In this document: piece after piece, positions 17,046 through 25,263 of the stretch
Layout: each line of letters begins with the position of its first letter
Position numbering within the stretch: the stretch's first letter is position 1
NCBI GenBank assembly: GCA_021846395.1
Contig: JAJZXB010000001.1
Span: 1-64,000 of the forward strand
Reading direction: 5' to 3'
DNA length: 64,000 bases
DNA from: Thermoplasmata archaeon
Lineage (GTDB): Archaea; Thermoplasmatota; Thermoplasmata; Thermoplasmatales; Thermoplasmataceae
Notes under the pieces: generated by a model
Told to the model about the DNA's origin: nothing
The model's input: the letters and a program-made list of their open reading frames with translations, nothing else
Databases searched by the model: none
Program-made: the position numbers and the translations under genes

Positions 17046-17213
17046 TTAAAGCATTCTTTTTGGAATGGTGAATTTTTCATCGCCATTATAGGAATATGAA
17101 TTAAATGTTGTACCACATTTATTGCATGAGTATCTTTTAACAACGTAATCGTTAAATTGCCAATCCTTTATTGACGGGTAGTCTATTTCATTACCACAAA
17201 CCGGACACTTCAT
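17046..17213 (-). CDS. small zinc-ribbon protein
   Basis: A 55-residue protein with two CxxC knuckles, CPVCGNE at the N-terminus and SCNKCGTTF in the middle, separated by a short beta-rich segment. The likely zinc ribbon suggests a nucleic-acid or protein-binding role, but there is no specific match. It begins at an ATG at 17213 and is convergent with aIF5B. It lies 29 bases downstream of the exchanger gene on the same strand. Confidence 0.75.
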   Translation of the reverse strand: MKCPVCGNEIDYPSIKDWQFNDYVVKRYSCNKCGTTFNSYSYNGDEKFTIPKRML

Positions 17214-17242
17214 AAACTATCAATGCAATAAAAAATATAAAC

Positions 17243-18166
17243 TTATTTGTAAATTACAGTATAAACAACTAGAATTATCGATAAAATAATCATGAGTACC
17301 AGCGAAAAATAGCTGCCTCTGAAATTTAGTTCAAGTGTAAATGCGGCAAGTGAAAAAACGAATGTTTCCTTATATAATGTGCTTCCAGTTATTAGCCCAA
17401 TGGAGATATTTTTTCTATTTTTGGCAGCTGAAATAATCATCATTGATATTTCTGGAATGGAGCCAAAAATGCCCAGAAGTATATAGGAAGATAGGAAATT
17501 ATTAATTCCAAAAACATATGAAATTATTGTAGCTGAATTTATCATATTATATGAAGCAATGATTATTACAAGCAATGATAAAAGGCCAAAAATAACTGAA
17601 TATTCTGAATTTGGTGTTTCTACAATTTCAACATTATCCTCCTCCTTTTTCACCCGGTACATATAGACCAGGAAAATTGCAAGAGTTATAAAGCCAACGT
17701 AAAATGGTATTTTTACATAAAATATCGAAAGCATGTATAAAAGTAAAGAACTGCCAACTATTAAGTATGCATCTGTTTTGAAACGTGATATGCCGGATTT
17801 GAAATATAATGGTATAATTATGAAAAATGCCAATAAGGTTACGGTATTTGAGCCCTGGATAGCACCGAAACTGATAGATCCATATCCCTGAATTGCAGCC
17901 ATTAATGACATTGAAACTTCATCAAAAATAGCAGCAAAGCCAGCAATGAAAATGCCAACTGATCTTGAAGATATGGATATTCTGTTGCCAAAATCAGAAG
18001 CCACATCCAGAAATATGTCGCTGGCAAAATATATGGACATGATGGACAAAATTATATTGGGAATCAACAGAAGGTTATGAAGGAATGTGATATTATAGAG
18101 ATAAATAAAAATGTCAATTATTGATAAATAGATAAATGAGATAATAATAAATATTTTTTTGAACAT
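17243..18166 (-). CDS. divergent Na+/Ca2+ exchanger (CaCA)-like membrane protein
   Basis: 307 residues with about ten hydrophobic helices in two similar halves. The second half has FGSIPEISMMIISAAKNRKN followed by IGLITGSTLYKET, close to the alpha-2 repeat of the CaCA family (G-T-S-x-PE ... GSN). The first half has GFAAIFDEVSMSLMAA and GAIQGSNTVTL, a weaker alpha-1 repeat in which the usual PE is DE. An antiporter of a divalent cation is likely, but the ion is uncertain. The gene starts three bases after the stop of SAM decarboxylase, so the two are probably co-translated. Confidence 0.7.
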   Translation of the reverse strand: MFKKIFIIISFIYLSIIDIFIYLYNITFLHNLLLIPNIILSIMSIYFASDIFLDVASDFGNRISISSRSVGIFIAGFAAIFDEVSMSLMAAIQGYGSISFGAIQGSNTVTLLAFFIIIPLYFKSGISRFKTDAYLIVGSSLLLYMLSIFYVKIPFYVGFITLAIFLVYMYRVKKEEDNVEIVETPNSEYSVIFGLLSLLVIIIASYNMINSATIISYVFGINNFLSSYILLGIFGSIPEISMMIISAAKNRKNISIGLITGSTLYKETFVFSLAAFTLELNFRGSYFSLVLMIILSIILVVYTVIYK

Positions 18167-18169
18167 TTA

Positions 18170-18562
18170 TTACAGCATCATTTGTGGGTTTTCAATGGTT
18201 ACATCATCTTCCACTTTCGATCCTCTTTCAAGCTTTTTATATTCTATATTTGTGGGGTTCAAAACATTCAAAATATAATTAAAGGCCTTATCCGCGTTGC
18301 TCCGGTCGCCACATGTATATATATCAAGAGTTACAAGGCCATATTCAGGCCAGGTATGAAACGACAGGTGAGATTCCGCAAGCAATGCAATTCCACTGGC
18401 ACCCATGGGCCGAAACTGGTAATACTGTGATGATATTTTTGTTAAATTTCCTGCCTTTATTGCATTTTCCATAACTGGTGATATATTATCCAAACTAGAT
18501 ATCAATCCAGCATCTACACCATATAAATCCGCTATTATATGCACTCCTACTACCACTTTCAT
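18170..18562 (-). CDS. speH: S-adenosylmethionine decarboxylase proenzyme
   Basis: A 130-residue pyruvoyl-dependent enzyme that makes decarboxylated SAM for polyamine synthesis. The self-cleavage site is the Glu-Ser bond in LLAESHLSFHTWPE (near residue 62), which yields the pyruvoyl group; the downstream LDIYTCGD contains the catalytic Cys. The length is right for the small prokaryotic class. Its upstream region (18563-18729) is AT-rich and holds two near-repeats. Confidence 0.96.
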   Translation of the reverse strand: MKVVVGVHIIADLYGVDAGLISSLDNISPVMENAIKAGNLTKISSQYYQFRPMGASGIALLAESHLSFHTWPEYGLVTLDIYTCGDRSNADKAFNYILNVLNPTNIEYKKLERGSKVEDDVTIENPQMML

Positions 18563-18652
18563 CGTCCTCCATATTTTTTACACCTCTTTACGTTCACTTA
18601 ATATTGAAGTCATATTTAAATATTTTTTAAAATAATAAAAAATCATTTTATA

Positions 18653-18700
18653 AGACTTATTCAATAAATATATGAAAGACTAATTCAATGTATGAATAAT
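18653..18700. repeat. two near-identical direct repeats upstream of speH
   Basis: AGACTTATTCAATAAATATA and AGACTAATTCAATGTATGAA begin about 23-24 bases apart in the non-coding gap between the regulator gene and speH. They share 15 or more positions. They could be an operator for the regulator encoded next door, or chance in AT-rich sequence. Confidence 0.35.
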
Positions 18701-18729
18701 TATATTATTATATTTATGTTTATATATTT

Positions 18730-19500
18730 TTAAACATGTATAAAATTAATCTCTATTTCTGGATTTTTGGTCTGCAATTCCTTTATATTGTTTAGGGCAA
18801 AATGAAACAACCTATCAGAAATGATAACGAGAGTGCTGAAACCACGCTTGGCTGCTTCAAAGCTTGATTCTATGGCGGCATATTCAAATTTTACATCAAT
18901 TTTCCGACTTTCCGTAATTATTCGAGATAATTCCCCCACTATCCCTATAAAATCATAGTTTATATTATTGATTTTTTCAACCACACTGTTTTCATATTCA
19001 TATATTTTGCCTATTCTTTCAATATTTTCAAGCAAAAGCACCGTAATTTTAGCAGGATTTACCGGTATTATTCCATTAACATCAGTAACGCCGGCACATT
19101 GATCCTTCTTTGTTGGTCTTATCGATTTTCCGAATGCCGCTTTTTTACCCTTTTTCGTTGCATGCAGATAGCCATCTTTCATGTACAGGTAAAGCCGGTC
19201 TCCCCCATTTACATCATCATCTGAAATGCTTTCCCATATAAGAGAGGCATCAATGTTTATCAGGCTTGAATGAACAAAATTTTCGATATTGTTTAATCCA
19301 TTATAAAGAAAATCAAAACCACTTTTTGTGATTTTATTATCTGCATCAATATACCTTTTTTCTCTGAGTATTTTTAAATGATATACAACTCCTTGCAGTG
19401 TTATATCAAGTTCCTTTGATATTTCAGAAGGGCGATTTTTACCGTTTTTTACATTTAGCAATATCATAAGCTGGGTTATTAATGCCTGTTCTATCTTCAT
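18730..19500 (-). CDS. winged-helix transcriptional regulator with C-terminal ligand-type domain
   Basis: 256 residues. The N-terminal ~70 form an ArsR/MarR-like winged helix (RPSEISKELDITLQGVVYHLKILREKRYI). The rest is an alpha/beta region I cannot name, with GIIPVNPAKITVLLLENIERIG near the middle and EYAAIESSFEAAKRGFSTLVI near the end. It is the last gene downstream of thiD-X-thiE (43 bases after thiE) and precedes speH. A thiamine- or SAM-responsive regulator is possible by position. The C-terminal part does not show the ThiN domain known from archaeal ThiR. Confidence 0.75.
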   Translation of the reverse strand: MKIEQALITQLMILLNVKNGKNRPSEISKELDITLQGVVYHLKILREKRYIDADNKITKSGFDFLYNGLNNIENFVHSSLINIDASLIWESISDDDVNGGDRLYLYMKDGYLHATKKGKKAAFGKSIRPTKKDQCAGVTDVNGIIPVNPAKITVLLLENIERIGKIYEYENSVVEKINNINYDFIGIVGELSRIITESRKIDVKFEYAAIESSFEAAKRGFSTLVIISDRLFHFALNNIKELQTKNPEIEINFIHV

Positions 19501-19543
19501 ATTTTATCATTGTGTTATATGTTACATTTATTTTATTTTTTGT

Positions 19544-20164
19544 TTATATTTTACCGTACTGTTTAAGTTTATTCATATACGATATTGTTGATTCTGCGGG
19601 ATCACTGGATGAAAATATAGATGATACAACGGCCACGCCAGAGATTTTATATTTTAAGAGTTCTTCCAAATTGTTCAAATTAATTCCACCTATTACAAAT
19701 ACAGGAATTTTAATGCCGCCTATATCGTTTAAAATATTTATATCGCACAATGTGGCATCCTTCTTAGTTTCGGTGCTAAAAAACGATCCGAAAGCAACGT
19801 AGTCAGCCCCTAATTTTTCATATTCTTTTGCCTTCTTGATATCGCCATATGTTGATACTCCAATAATTCTGTCAGGATATTTTCCTTTAATATAATCAAA
19901 CGGTACATCATCCCTGCCTATATGAATTCCATCTGCATCTATTATATCCATAAGCACGGGGTCATCATCAACAATCAACGGTATGTTATATTCATCAGCA
20001 ATCTTTCTAAATTTTTTGCCAGCATAAATCTTTCTGGTGTAGTTGTTGGATTTATCCCGGTATTGAAGTATGGATGCCCCATGTTCTATGGATATTCTTA
20101 CTATGTCAAATATACCATCATCCATGTAATCTGGAGTTACCAGGTAGAGTCCTTTCAAATTCAC
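19544..20164 (-). CDS. thiE: thiamine-phosphate synthase
   Basis: A 206-residue TIM-barrel enzyme that joins HMP-diphosphate to thiazole phosphate. Family motifs are LYLVTPDYMD at the N-terminus, SILQYRDKSN, VDDDPVLMDIIDADGIHIGRDD around the Mg site, IGVSTYGD, DYVAFGSFFSTETK and PVFVIGGINLNNLEEL. Its ATG overlaps the stop of the preceding gene by four bases, so it is coupled to the AIR-synthase-like gene. Confidence 0.95.
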   Translation of the reverse strand: MNLKGLYLVTPDYMDDGIFDIVRISIEHGASILQYRDKSNNYTRKIYAGKKFRKIADEYNIPLIVDDDPVLMDIIDADGIHIGRDDVPFDYIKGKYPDRIIGVSTYGDIKKAKEYEKLGADYVAFGSFFSTETKKDATLCDINILNDIGGIKIPVFVIGGINLNNLEELLKYKISGVAVVSSIFSSSDPAESTISYMNKLKQYGKI

Positions 20165-21192
20165 GACAGTCCCCTGTTTATACCATCAGATATGGCACCC
20201 CAGAACTGGTCGCTTTCAGGATGGATATCAACGTAGGCCCCCTTATCGTGCATTTTAATTCCAAATGAGCGATCTTTTATTTCACCAATTATTCTGGATT
20301 CAATGTTATTTTCATTCAGTATTTTCAAAAAATCCTGTGCATATTTTTCATTAACTGTGATAAGCAGGGTCCCTTCACTGATGGATCTCATGGGATCAAT
20401 ATTGAAAAGCTCGCATACTTTTCTAACAGAGCCATCTATTATTATGTCGTCTCTGTTTATGGAAAGCCCATTATTCGATGCTATTCCAATCTCATAAATT
20501 GAGTTCATCAGGCCCCCCTCAGTTGCATCATGCATTGAGGTAATTTTTGTCCTGATCCCAAAATCCATTGCCAACTGTTCTTCCTTTATGCACGTCATAC
20601 TGTAAAATAAATCATTCAATTCATTGAATGTTTCAATGCCAAGTTTTGATTTTATATATTCTGGAAACGTATATGACAGAATACATGAAGCTTCAAGCCC
20701 GCACGTTTTTGTCATAATTATCCTGTCGCCAACCTTTGCATCTCTGGTTGTAATGTATTCATCTCCAATTCCCAGAAGAGTCACCCCACCCAGCATGGGA
20801 TAATCAGTGTTCCCATATCTTGCGGTGTGCCCTGCGACAATTTCTATGCCATATTTTTTTGATTCATTATTCATAACATTCCAAATTTTATTGAAATCCT
20901 CATCGGAAATACTCAGGGGCAAATTTAAATCAATGCTCATATAATCAGCCCTTATTCCGGAGGTATACAAATCCGACAGCAATATGTGAAATGCAAACCA
21001 GGCAGCTTTTTCAAATCCAAAGGTTTTGTCTATGTAAAGCGGATCTGTAGTAATTGCCATGTATTTGTTTCCAATTTTTATAATTCCAACATCAACCCCA
21101 TTTTCAGGTTTGACAATGACTTCCTCTCTTTCCTTGCCGATTCTATTTATAATATTTTTTTCAAAAAATTCTCTTGATATTTTACCAATCAT
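20161..21192 (-). CDS. AIR synthase/HypE-superfamily protein in the thiamine operon
   Basis: A 343-residue member of the PurM/HypE/ThiL/SelD ATP-binding superfamily: ITTDPLYID near residue 48, GIEIVAGHTARYGNTDYPMLGG in the centre, KVGDRIIMTKTCGLEASCIL, then MHDATEGGLMNSIYEI and SISEGTLLITV. The last two are closest to HypE-type proteins. HypE itself matures hydrogenases, none of which is here. The gene overlaps both thiD and thiE by four bases, so thiamine-phosphate kinase (ThiL, a superfamily member) or another thiamine step is the best inference. The N-terminal Asp-rich metal motif of true ThiL (GIGDDCA) is reduced to NGVDVGII. Confidence 0.78.
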   Translation of the reverse strand: MIGKISREFFEKNIINRIGKEREEVIVKPENGVDVGIIKIGNKYMAITTDPLYIDKTFGFEKAAWFAFHILLSDLYTSGIRADYMSIDLNLPLSISDEDFNKIWNVMNNESKKYGIEIVAGHTARYGNTDYPMLGGVTLLGIGDEYITTRDAKVGDRIIMTKTCGLEASCILSYTFPEYIKSKLGIETFNELNDLFYSMTCIKEEQLAMDFGIRTKITSMHDATEGGLMNSIYEIGIASNNGLSINRDDIIIDGSVRKVCELFNIDPMRSISEGTLLITVNEKYAQDFLKILNENNIESRIIGEIKDRSFGIKMHDKGAYVDIHPESDQFWGAISDGINRGLS

Positions 21193-21998
21193 TTTATCAC
21201 CCAGAATTGATTTAATGGGCCATACCCTTTGCCCATTGGAAATGAGTTTTTTATGGCCCCTTCAATGTATTTTTTAGCCAGTTTTATGGATTCATTCAGG
21301 TTATATCCATGGGCAAGGTAGGATGCAATGGATGCTGATAATGTGTCACCGGTTCCATGAGTGTTTTTTGTATCTATCCTTTTATTTTTGAAATTAAAAA
21401 ATTCCTCCCCATTGTAAAGAAGGTCATCTGAATAGTATGAGGAACTGTGCCCACCCTTGATAAGTATATTTGTCCCTATTTTTTCATAAATAGATTTGGC
21501 AGCTGATTTGATATCATTCCTGTCTTGAATTTTAACATCGGATAAAATCTGAGCCTCAGGTATATTTGGCGTGATCAAATATGCAATTTTCATGAGTTTA
21601 TTTACCATTGTTCCAATGGCATCATCCTTTAAAAGCCTTACATTTGTTTTTGAAATCATTACAGGGTCAACAACTATATTTTTTACGCTGTATTGAGTGA
21701 ATTTGCTGGCAACTTCATCAATTATACTGGAAGAATAAAGCATGCCGGTTTTTGCAGAATCAGTTCCAATATCATCCAGTATTTCATCAAACTGGTCATC
21801 GATAAAATTAAGGGGCAATTCATATATGGATTTAACGGAAACACTGTTCTGTGCTGTTAAGGAAACAATTACAGCCGTTCCAAAAACCTTCATGGCCGTA
21901 AAGGTTTTGAGATCTGCCATAACTCCGGCTCCACCGCCCGAATCAGTGCTTGCCACGGTCATTACCCTGGGAATCATGACTTTAAATAGGAACACCAT
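21189..21998 (-). CDS. thiD: hydroxymethylpyrimidine/phosphomethylpyrimidine kinase
   Basis: 269 residues of the ribokinase fold; the enzyme phosphorylates HMP twice for thiamine synthesis. Signatures are ASTDSGGGAGVMADLKTF at the N-terminus, VVDPVMISKTN in the middle and NTHGTGDTLSASIASYLA for ATP and the catalytic Asp. No ThiN domain is fused. The first ATG is at 21998 and a second in-frame ATG at 21977 fits the family N-terminus better. The divergent gene at 22058 shares a short AT-rich promoter region. No TPP riboswitch was seen in the 59-base gap. Confidence 0.95.
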   Translation of the reverse strand: MVFLFKVMIPRVMTVASTDSGGGAGVMADLKTFTAMKVFGTAVIVSLTAQNSVSVKSIYELPLNFIDDQFDEILDDIGTDSAKTGMLYSSSIIDEVASKFTQYSVKNIVVDPVMISKTNVRLLKDDAIGTMVNKLMKIAYLITPNIPEAQILSDVKIQDRNDIKSAAKSIYEKIGTNILIKGGHSSSYYSDDLLYNGEEFFNFKNKRIDTKNTHGTGDTLSASIASYLAHGYNLNESIKLAKKYIEGAIKNSFPMGKGYGPLNQFWVIK

Positions 21999-22028
21999 AT
22001 TTTAATGTTTTTAATGATAAAAAGAGAA

Positions 22029-22037
22029 TTTAAATAC
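22029..22037 (+). promoter_or_regulatory. TATA box of the GT2 gene
   Basis: TTTAAATAC is centred 25 bases before the ATG at 22058. The spacing fits a leaderless mRNA; the same AT-rich gap must also serve thiD on the other strand. Confidence 0.6.
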
Positions 22038-22057
22038 AACCAGAAAATCACATACCA

Positions 22058-23275
22058 ATGGATATCTTGCAAATAATTGGCATGCTGTTGATTATAATTG
22101 GACTGATATATTCGATATATCAATTTCCCATACTTTTTTATGGATATAAACATTATAAAAAATACGATATAAATTTTACGGATATTGGAGAAAAATATGC
22201 CAATACTTCAATGGCATATCATCCACTTGTGAGTATTTTTGTACCTGCAAAAGATGAGGAAAATGTAATTTCAAGATGTATAGAGTCAATACTCAACCAG
22301 ACATACAGAAATATAGAATTACTTGTTATTGTTGACAGGTCATCCGATGATACATATAAAAATGCCAAGGAATATGAGTCAAGAGATGAAAGAATTAAAG
22401 TATTTAACAGAACAGATGGGAAAAGCAAGGCATCAGCATTAAATTATGCATTTTCACAGTGCCATGGTGAGGTCATTGCCACTTATGATGCAGATACATA
22501 TCTACCAGAGAAAACACTTGAAAACGCAATAATGGGAATGAACTTTTACAATGCCGATGTTGTTCAGGGATACAATACATACATAAACAGAACTGAAAAT
22601 ATATTCACAAGGCTTGCAGTTATAGATGAAGTACTCGTCAAGGTATCAATGATAGGAAGGATGCAGTTAAAACTATTTGTTCCTGTAGCCGGTTCAAATC
22701 AGTATTTCAAAAGGGAGGTTATTAAAAACATAAATGGCTGGAATGAAAAATTTCTCACAGAGGACCTTGAAAGTTCTATCAGAATATCAAATGAAAGGTA
22801 TAAATCCGTTTATATTCCAAGCGCAAAGGTTTATCAGGAAACACCAGCTTCTTTTAAGGAATACTTCAGGCAAAGGACAAGATGGTTAAGAGGATACCAT
22901 CAGGTATTTTTACACTCCAAAAAATCTTTAAGTAAATTCAGTGATTTTGACGCTCTGATGATTGTTCTCGCCCCCTCTTTTTCCGGAATCATGTTTTTTG
23001 GGTCATTTTACATATCATTATTGAATTTTTACAATCCATTTGTCCACTCAATGAGAACATATTTCATTTCGCTTTTATTAATTGGGCTGGCAGTATATCT
23101 TACCGCTTTCATACTCGTGATTATTAAGAAAAAGGACAATGTAATTTATTTGCCATTAATATACATGTATCTGGCAGTTAATGCAATAATTTCAACATAT
23201 ACTTTTATTCTTGAGGTTACAGGAGCAAAAAGAGTATGGCATAAGGTTAAGAAAACGGGAAAAACAACAATTTAA
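22058..23275 (+). CDS. membrane glycosyltransferase, GT2 family
   Basis: 405 residues: an N-terminal transmembrane helix, a GT-A catalytic domain and about three C-terminal helices. The domain shows VSIFVPAKDEENVISRCIES, VIATYDADTY (DxD-type metal site), TEDLESSIRI (the ED catalytic base) and QRTRWLRGYHQ (the QxxRW acceptor motif), like processive or glycolipid GT2 enzymes. It faces the cytoplasm and probably transfers a sugar to a lipid. A CDP-alcohol phosphatidyltransferase gene follows 14 bases later. Confidence 0.92.
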   Translation: MDILQIIGMLLIIIGLIYSIYQFPILFYGYKHYKKYDINFTDIGEKYANTSMAYHPLVSIFVPAKDEENVISRCIESILNQTYRNIELLVIVDRSSDDTYKNAKEYESRDERIKVFNRTDGKSKASALNYAFSQCHGEVIATYDADTYLPEKTLENAIMGMNFYNADVVQGYNTYINRTENIFTRLAVIDEVLVKVSMIGRMQLKLFVPVAGSNQYFKREVIKNINGWNEKFLTEDLESSIRISNERYKSVYIPSAKVYQETPASFKEYFRQRTRWLRGYHQVFLHSKKSLSKFSDFDALMIVLAPSFSGIMFFGSFYISLLNFYNPFVHSMRTYFISLLLIGLAVYLTAFILVIIKKKDNVIYLPLIYMYLAVNAIISTYTFILEVTGAKRVWHKVKKTGKTTI

Positions 23276-23289
23276 TAACCTTTATTTAA

Positions 23290-23913
23290 TTGATGAATAT
23301 GGTTCTGGATTCATATAGAGATCAGGCGGATAAAATTCTGGTTCCAATTTCAAAAAAAATGTTGAAATTTAATCCAAATGTTCTTTCAGTTATGTCGTTA
23401 ATTTTTGCCGGATTGACAGGGCTTTTTTATTATATTTCTTTCTACAGCAAATATTTGCTTTTTCTATCCTTCACATTTATTATTTTATCTGCATTGTTTG
23501 ATGCACTTGATGGTAAAATTGCAAGAATGAAAAACATATCATCAAAAAAAGGAGATCTTTTAGACCACGTTTTTGACCGATATTCAGATATATTCATAAT
23601 ATCTGGAATGATGTTTTCCGTATTTGGCAATGTCTACCTTGGAATATTTGCCTTACTTGGCATATTGTTAACAAGTTATATGGGTACACAGTCACAGGCA
23701 CTTGGGCTGAAAAGAAACTATTCTGGAATTGCCGGAAGGGCAGACAGGCTAGTTTTTATAATAGTTTTTATAATTATACAGGTATTTATCACCGCTCATA
23801 TTTCAATATTCGGCATAGATATATACGCTACTGGAATACTTTTAATATGGTTTGGCCTTGCAGGTAATATAAATGCAATCACAAGGTTTATCGATATGTA
23901 TAAAAGTTTATAG
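23290..23913 (+). CDS. CDP-alcohol phosphatidyltransferase family protein
   Basis: 207 residues, about six helices. The diagnostic motif DALDGKIARMKN then GDLLDHVFDRYSD (D-x2-DG-x2-AR-x8-G-x3-D-x3-D, residues ~76-98) is complete. In archaea such enzymes place a head group (inositol phosphate, glycerol phosphate or serine) on CDP-archaeol. Archaetidylinositol-phosphate synthase is a fair candidate but the head group is not decided by sequence. Its last bases overlap the end of the convergent phosphohexomutase gene. Confidence 0.93.
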   Translation: MMNMVLDSYRDQADKILVPISKKMLKFNPNVLSVMSLIFAGLTGLFYYISFYSKYLLFLSFTFIILSALFDALDGKIARMKNISSKKGDLLDHVFDRYSDIFIISGMMFSVFGNVYLGIFALLGILLTSYMGTQSQALGLKRNYSGIAGRADRLVFIIVFIIIQVFITAHISIFGIDIYATGILLIWFGLAGNINAITRFIDMYKSL

Positions 23914-25248
23914 GTTATTTAAGAAATTATAATATTTTTCATTTATTTTTTCTGCTATTTCTTGACTTCTTGATTCAGAAAATATTCTTATGATCTTTTC
24001 AGTTCCAGAGGGTCTTATTAATACCCATCCACCATCCTCATATATTTTTATGCCATCAAGAAAATTCATTTTATTTTCCTTAAATTTATCCGTGATAATA
24101 TCCTTAGTTTCAGCCCATTCCTTATTTCTTTTAACTGAGGTTTTTACCATTTTATAATCAGGAATTTCACCCAACAATTCGCTTAATTTTTTATTTTCCC
24201 CTGACAGGAGATTGAGCATCAGTGCCATTGTCATGGCTCCATCCCTGCAGTATTGGTGTTTACCATATATGAATCCGCCATTTTCTTCTCCACCCACTGT
24301 AGCATTATTCTCTATCATTGATCTCGCAACTATGGGTGCCCCAACCCTTGTAATGATAAGCCTGGCTTTTTTTTCAAGGCATATATCACTCAAAGCATCT
24401 GAACTGCTTACCGGCGTTACAACAGTATCATTTTCCTTTATTGTATATTTTGTAATCAATGCAAGGCTTTTATCTCCATCCACATAATTTCCACTTTCAT
24501 CTATAAATACACACCTGTCAGCATCGCCGTCATGTGCAATACCAATATCAAATTTGCCAGTTTTCATTAAGCTAATCAAATCCGCCAGATTTTCAGGCTT
24601 TGGTTCGGAATTTCTGGAGCTGAATTTTCCATCTGGATTTGAATTTAATGAAACAATATGGCAATTTAATCGTGATAATAACAATGGGCTGGTAAAATAA
24701 GAAGCACCGTTACCGGTATCTATTGCCACGCTGAGCTTTTTTTTCTGAATCGTTTTATAATCTATTCTTTTAGCAATGCTGTTTACATACAGATCCACTG
24801 CAGTATTGTCATCATAATATTTTCCGATGCTGTCCCATGGAACAGTTCTGAATTTTTTGCCAAATATTATATCTTCTATTTTTGCTTCCTTTTCCTCATC
24901 TATTTCAGTACCATCCCCATCTATGGCTTTTATGCCATTATATTGAGGAGGATTATGTGAAGCAGTGATCATAATTCCTGGTATTTTATGTATTTTACAG
25001 TAATACTGGAGAGCAGGAGTTGGCAGAATACCAAGATAAATCATATCAGTTCCTGTGGAATTAACACCTGAAACAACTGATGTTAAAATCATATCGCCGC
25101 TGATTCTTGTATCCTTGGCTATTGCAATTTTTTCTGTATAAAAAAATGTTGAAATTGCTTTTCCAACATCCATGGAAAAATTCGATGTTAAATCCTCATT
25201 TGGGATTCCCCTTATTCCATTTGTGCCGAATAATTTTAAATTCATCAA
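23908..25248 (-). CDS. phosphoglucosamine/phosphomanno-mutase family enzyme
   Basis: 446 residues of the alpha-D-phosphohexomutase family. Visible sites: KLFGTNGIRG at the N-terminus, the phosphoserine loop ITASHNPPQYNGIKA near residue 95, the Mg loop AHDGDADRCVF near 235, GGEENGGFIYG (sugar-binding) and RPSGTEKIIRIF (phosphate-binding). Archaeal homologues act on glucosamine-, mannose- or glucose-phosphate, and the position among glycosyltransferases suggests precursor supply for glycolipids or glycoproteins. It is 15 bases after the GT gene on the same strand. Confidence 0.93.
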   Translation of the reverse strand: MMNLKLFGTNGIRGIPNEDLTSNFSMDVGKAISTFFYTEKIAIAKDTRISGDMILTSVVSGVNSTGTDMIYLGILPTPALQYYCKIHKIPGIMITASHNPPQYNGIKAIDGDGTEIDEEKEAKIEDIIFGKKFRTVPWDSIGKYYDDNTAVDLYVNSIAKRIDYKTIQKKKLSVAIDTGNGASYFTSPLLLSRLNCHIVSLNSNPDGKFSSRNSEPKPENLADLISLMKTGKFDIGIAHDGDADRCVFIDESGNYVDGDKSLALITKYTIKENDTVVTPVSSSDALSDICLEKKARLIITRVGAPIVARSMIENNATVGGEENGGFIYGKHQYCRDGAMTMALMLNLLSGENKKLSELLGEIPDYKMVKTSVKRNKEWAETKDIITDKFKENKMNFLDGIKIYEDGGWVLIRPSGTEKIIRIFSESRSQEIAEKINEKYYNFLNNL

Positions 25249-25263
25249 GAGATATTAATTGCT

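Noticed and set aside
21999-22057. TPP riboswitch upstream of thiD
   Set aside because: The 59-base divergent gap is too short and lacks the CTGAGA and related conserved boxes.
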